Below, piece after piece: positions 63,856-64,000 of a stretch of DNA of 64,000 nucleotides; positions within the stretch are counted from its first letter, which is position 1; each line of letters starts with the position of its first letter. The notes beneath the pieces are model-generated. The model was given only the letters and a program-made list of their open reading frames with translations. It was not told the origin of the DNA and did no database searches. Source of the stretch: Clostridia bacterium (lineage in GTDB: Bacteria > Bacillota > Clostridia > Christensenellales > Aristaeellaceae); NCBI GenBank assembly GCA_017484085.1, contig JAFUTW010000026.1:1-64000 (forward strand), written 5' to 3'. The translations under genes were made by a program, and so were the position numbers.

Positions 63856-64000
63856 ATGGCTGTTAAGACAATCGGGCGCTGGATCGGGGACCTTCTCTTC
63901 CCGCCGGAGCGCAGCTGCATCTGCTGCAAAGGCGACCTCGGGACTCCACTAAACAGGCTTGGGCTGTGCGCTGACTGCGTAAAAGCGCTGGAGCATCTGG
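63856..64000 (+). CDS. ComF-like phosphoribosyltransferase-domain protein, 3' truncated
   Basis: Only the first 48 residues are inside the window. They include a Cys-rich N terminus (CICCKG, then LCADC) after a hydrophobic DLLFPPERS stretch, which is how ComF-family proteins begin with a zinc finger before a phosphoribosyltransferase fold. In naturally competent Bacillota ComF is involved in DNA uptake, but many non-competent species have it. The start follows GGGGA by 5 bases. Confidence 0.7.
   Translation, partial: MAVKTIGRWIGDLLFPPERSCICCKGDLGTPLNRLGLCADCVKALEHL

Overview
The window is a gene-dense, GC-rich (about 60% by eye) stretch of what looks like an anaerobic Bacillota chromosome, most likely class Clostridia. 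The evidence is the rnfCDGEAB gene order, a biotin-dependent sodium-pumping decarboxylase, a Rex redox repressor, RNase J and RNase G, the order miaB-ylbF-mutS-mutL-miaA, an mreBCD-mrdA-(minD-like)-rodA cluster, an S-box (SAM-I) leader on metK, and a CtsR-type operator at clpB. Genus cannot be read from the sequence. No tRNA, rRNA, CRISPR array, insertion sequence or prophage was seen, and no gene-free stretch exceeds 300 bases.

Layout. (1) 1-1516: end of a biotin carrier subunit and the membrane beta subunit of a Na+-translocating decarboxylase, closed by a terminator. (2) 1727-8507: the Rnf ferredoxin:NAD+ oxidoreductase operon with its own promoter; its RnfG is more than three times normal length because of five added FMN_bind-like repeats. 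glyA follows a terminator. (3) 9882-20526, mostly minus strand: asd followed by a two-gene (split) 2-hydroxyacyl-CoA-dehydratase-activase-like protein; a TraX-family membrane protein; clpB under a CtsR-like operator; and an overlapping pair made of an XRE/S24-like regulator and a SprT-like metallopeptidase. (4) 20707-25162: an SH3b surface protein, then rex-vanW-tetR-small exporter. (5) metK with its SAM-I riboswitch, then upp. (6) 27414-39173: a long run holding a B12/radical-SAM protein, its DUF2344 partner, rng, miaB, a YlbF/RicA-like gene, mutS, mutL, miaA and xpt. (7) 39233-48321: maf, mreB, mreC, mreD, mrdA, a MinD-like ATPase, rodA and a DEAD-box helicase, i.e. the cell-elongation cluster. 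(8) 48396-52870: metG, a TatD nuclease, a lone ABC permease and a pseudouridine synthase, driven by a perfect-consensus promoter. (9) 52845-57304: dut (minus), an Apt-like phosphoribosyltransferase (plus), then a minus-strand DUF512-der-plsY operon. (10) 57475-64000: RNase J, mltG, a U32 peptidase, recD2 and the start of a comF-like gene.

How the genes fit together. The decarboxylase and Rnf both build ion gradients in fermenting or acetogenic anaerobes, and Rex is the usual NADH-responsive repressor in such organisms. Most of the rest is housekeeping for translation, tRNA modification, mismatch repair, envelope growth and RNA decay. The least ordinary items are the multi-repeat RnfG, the XRE/S24-SprT pair, the split activase, the MinD-like protein with an altered Walker A lysine in a locus lacking minC and minE, and the orphan ABC permease.
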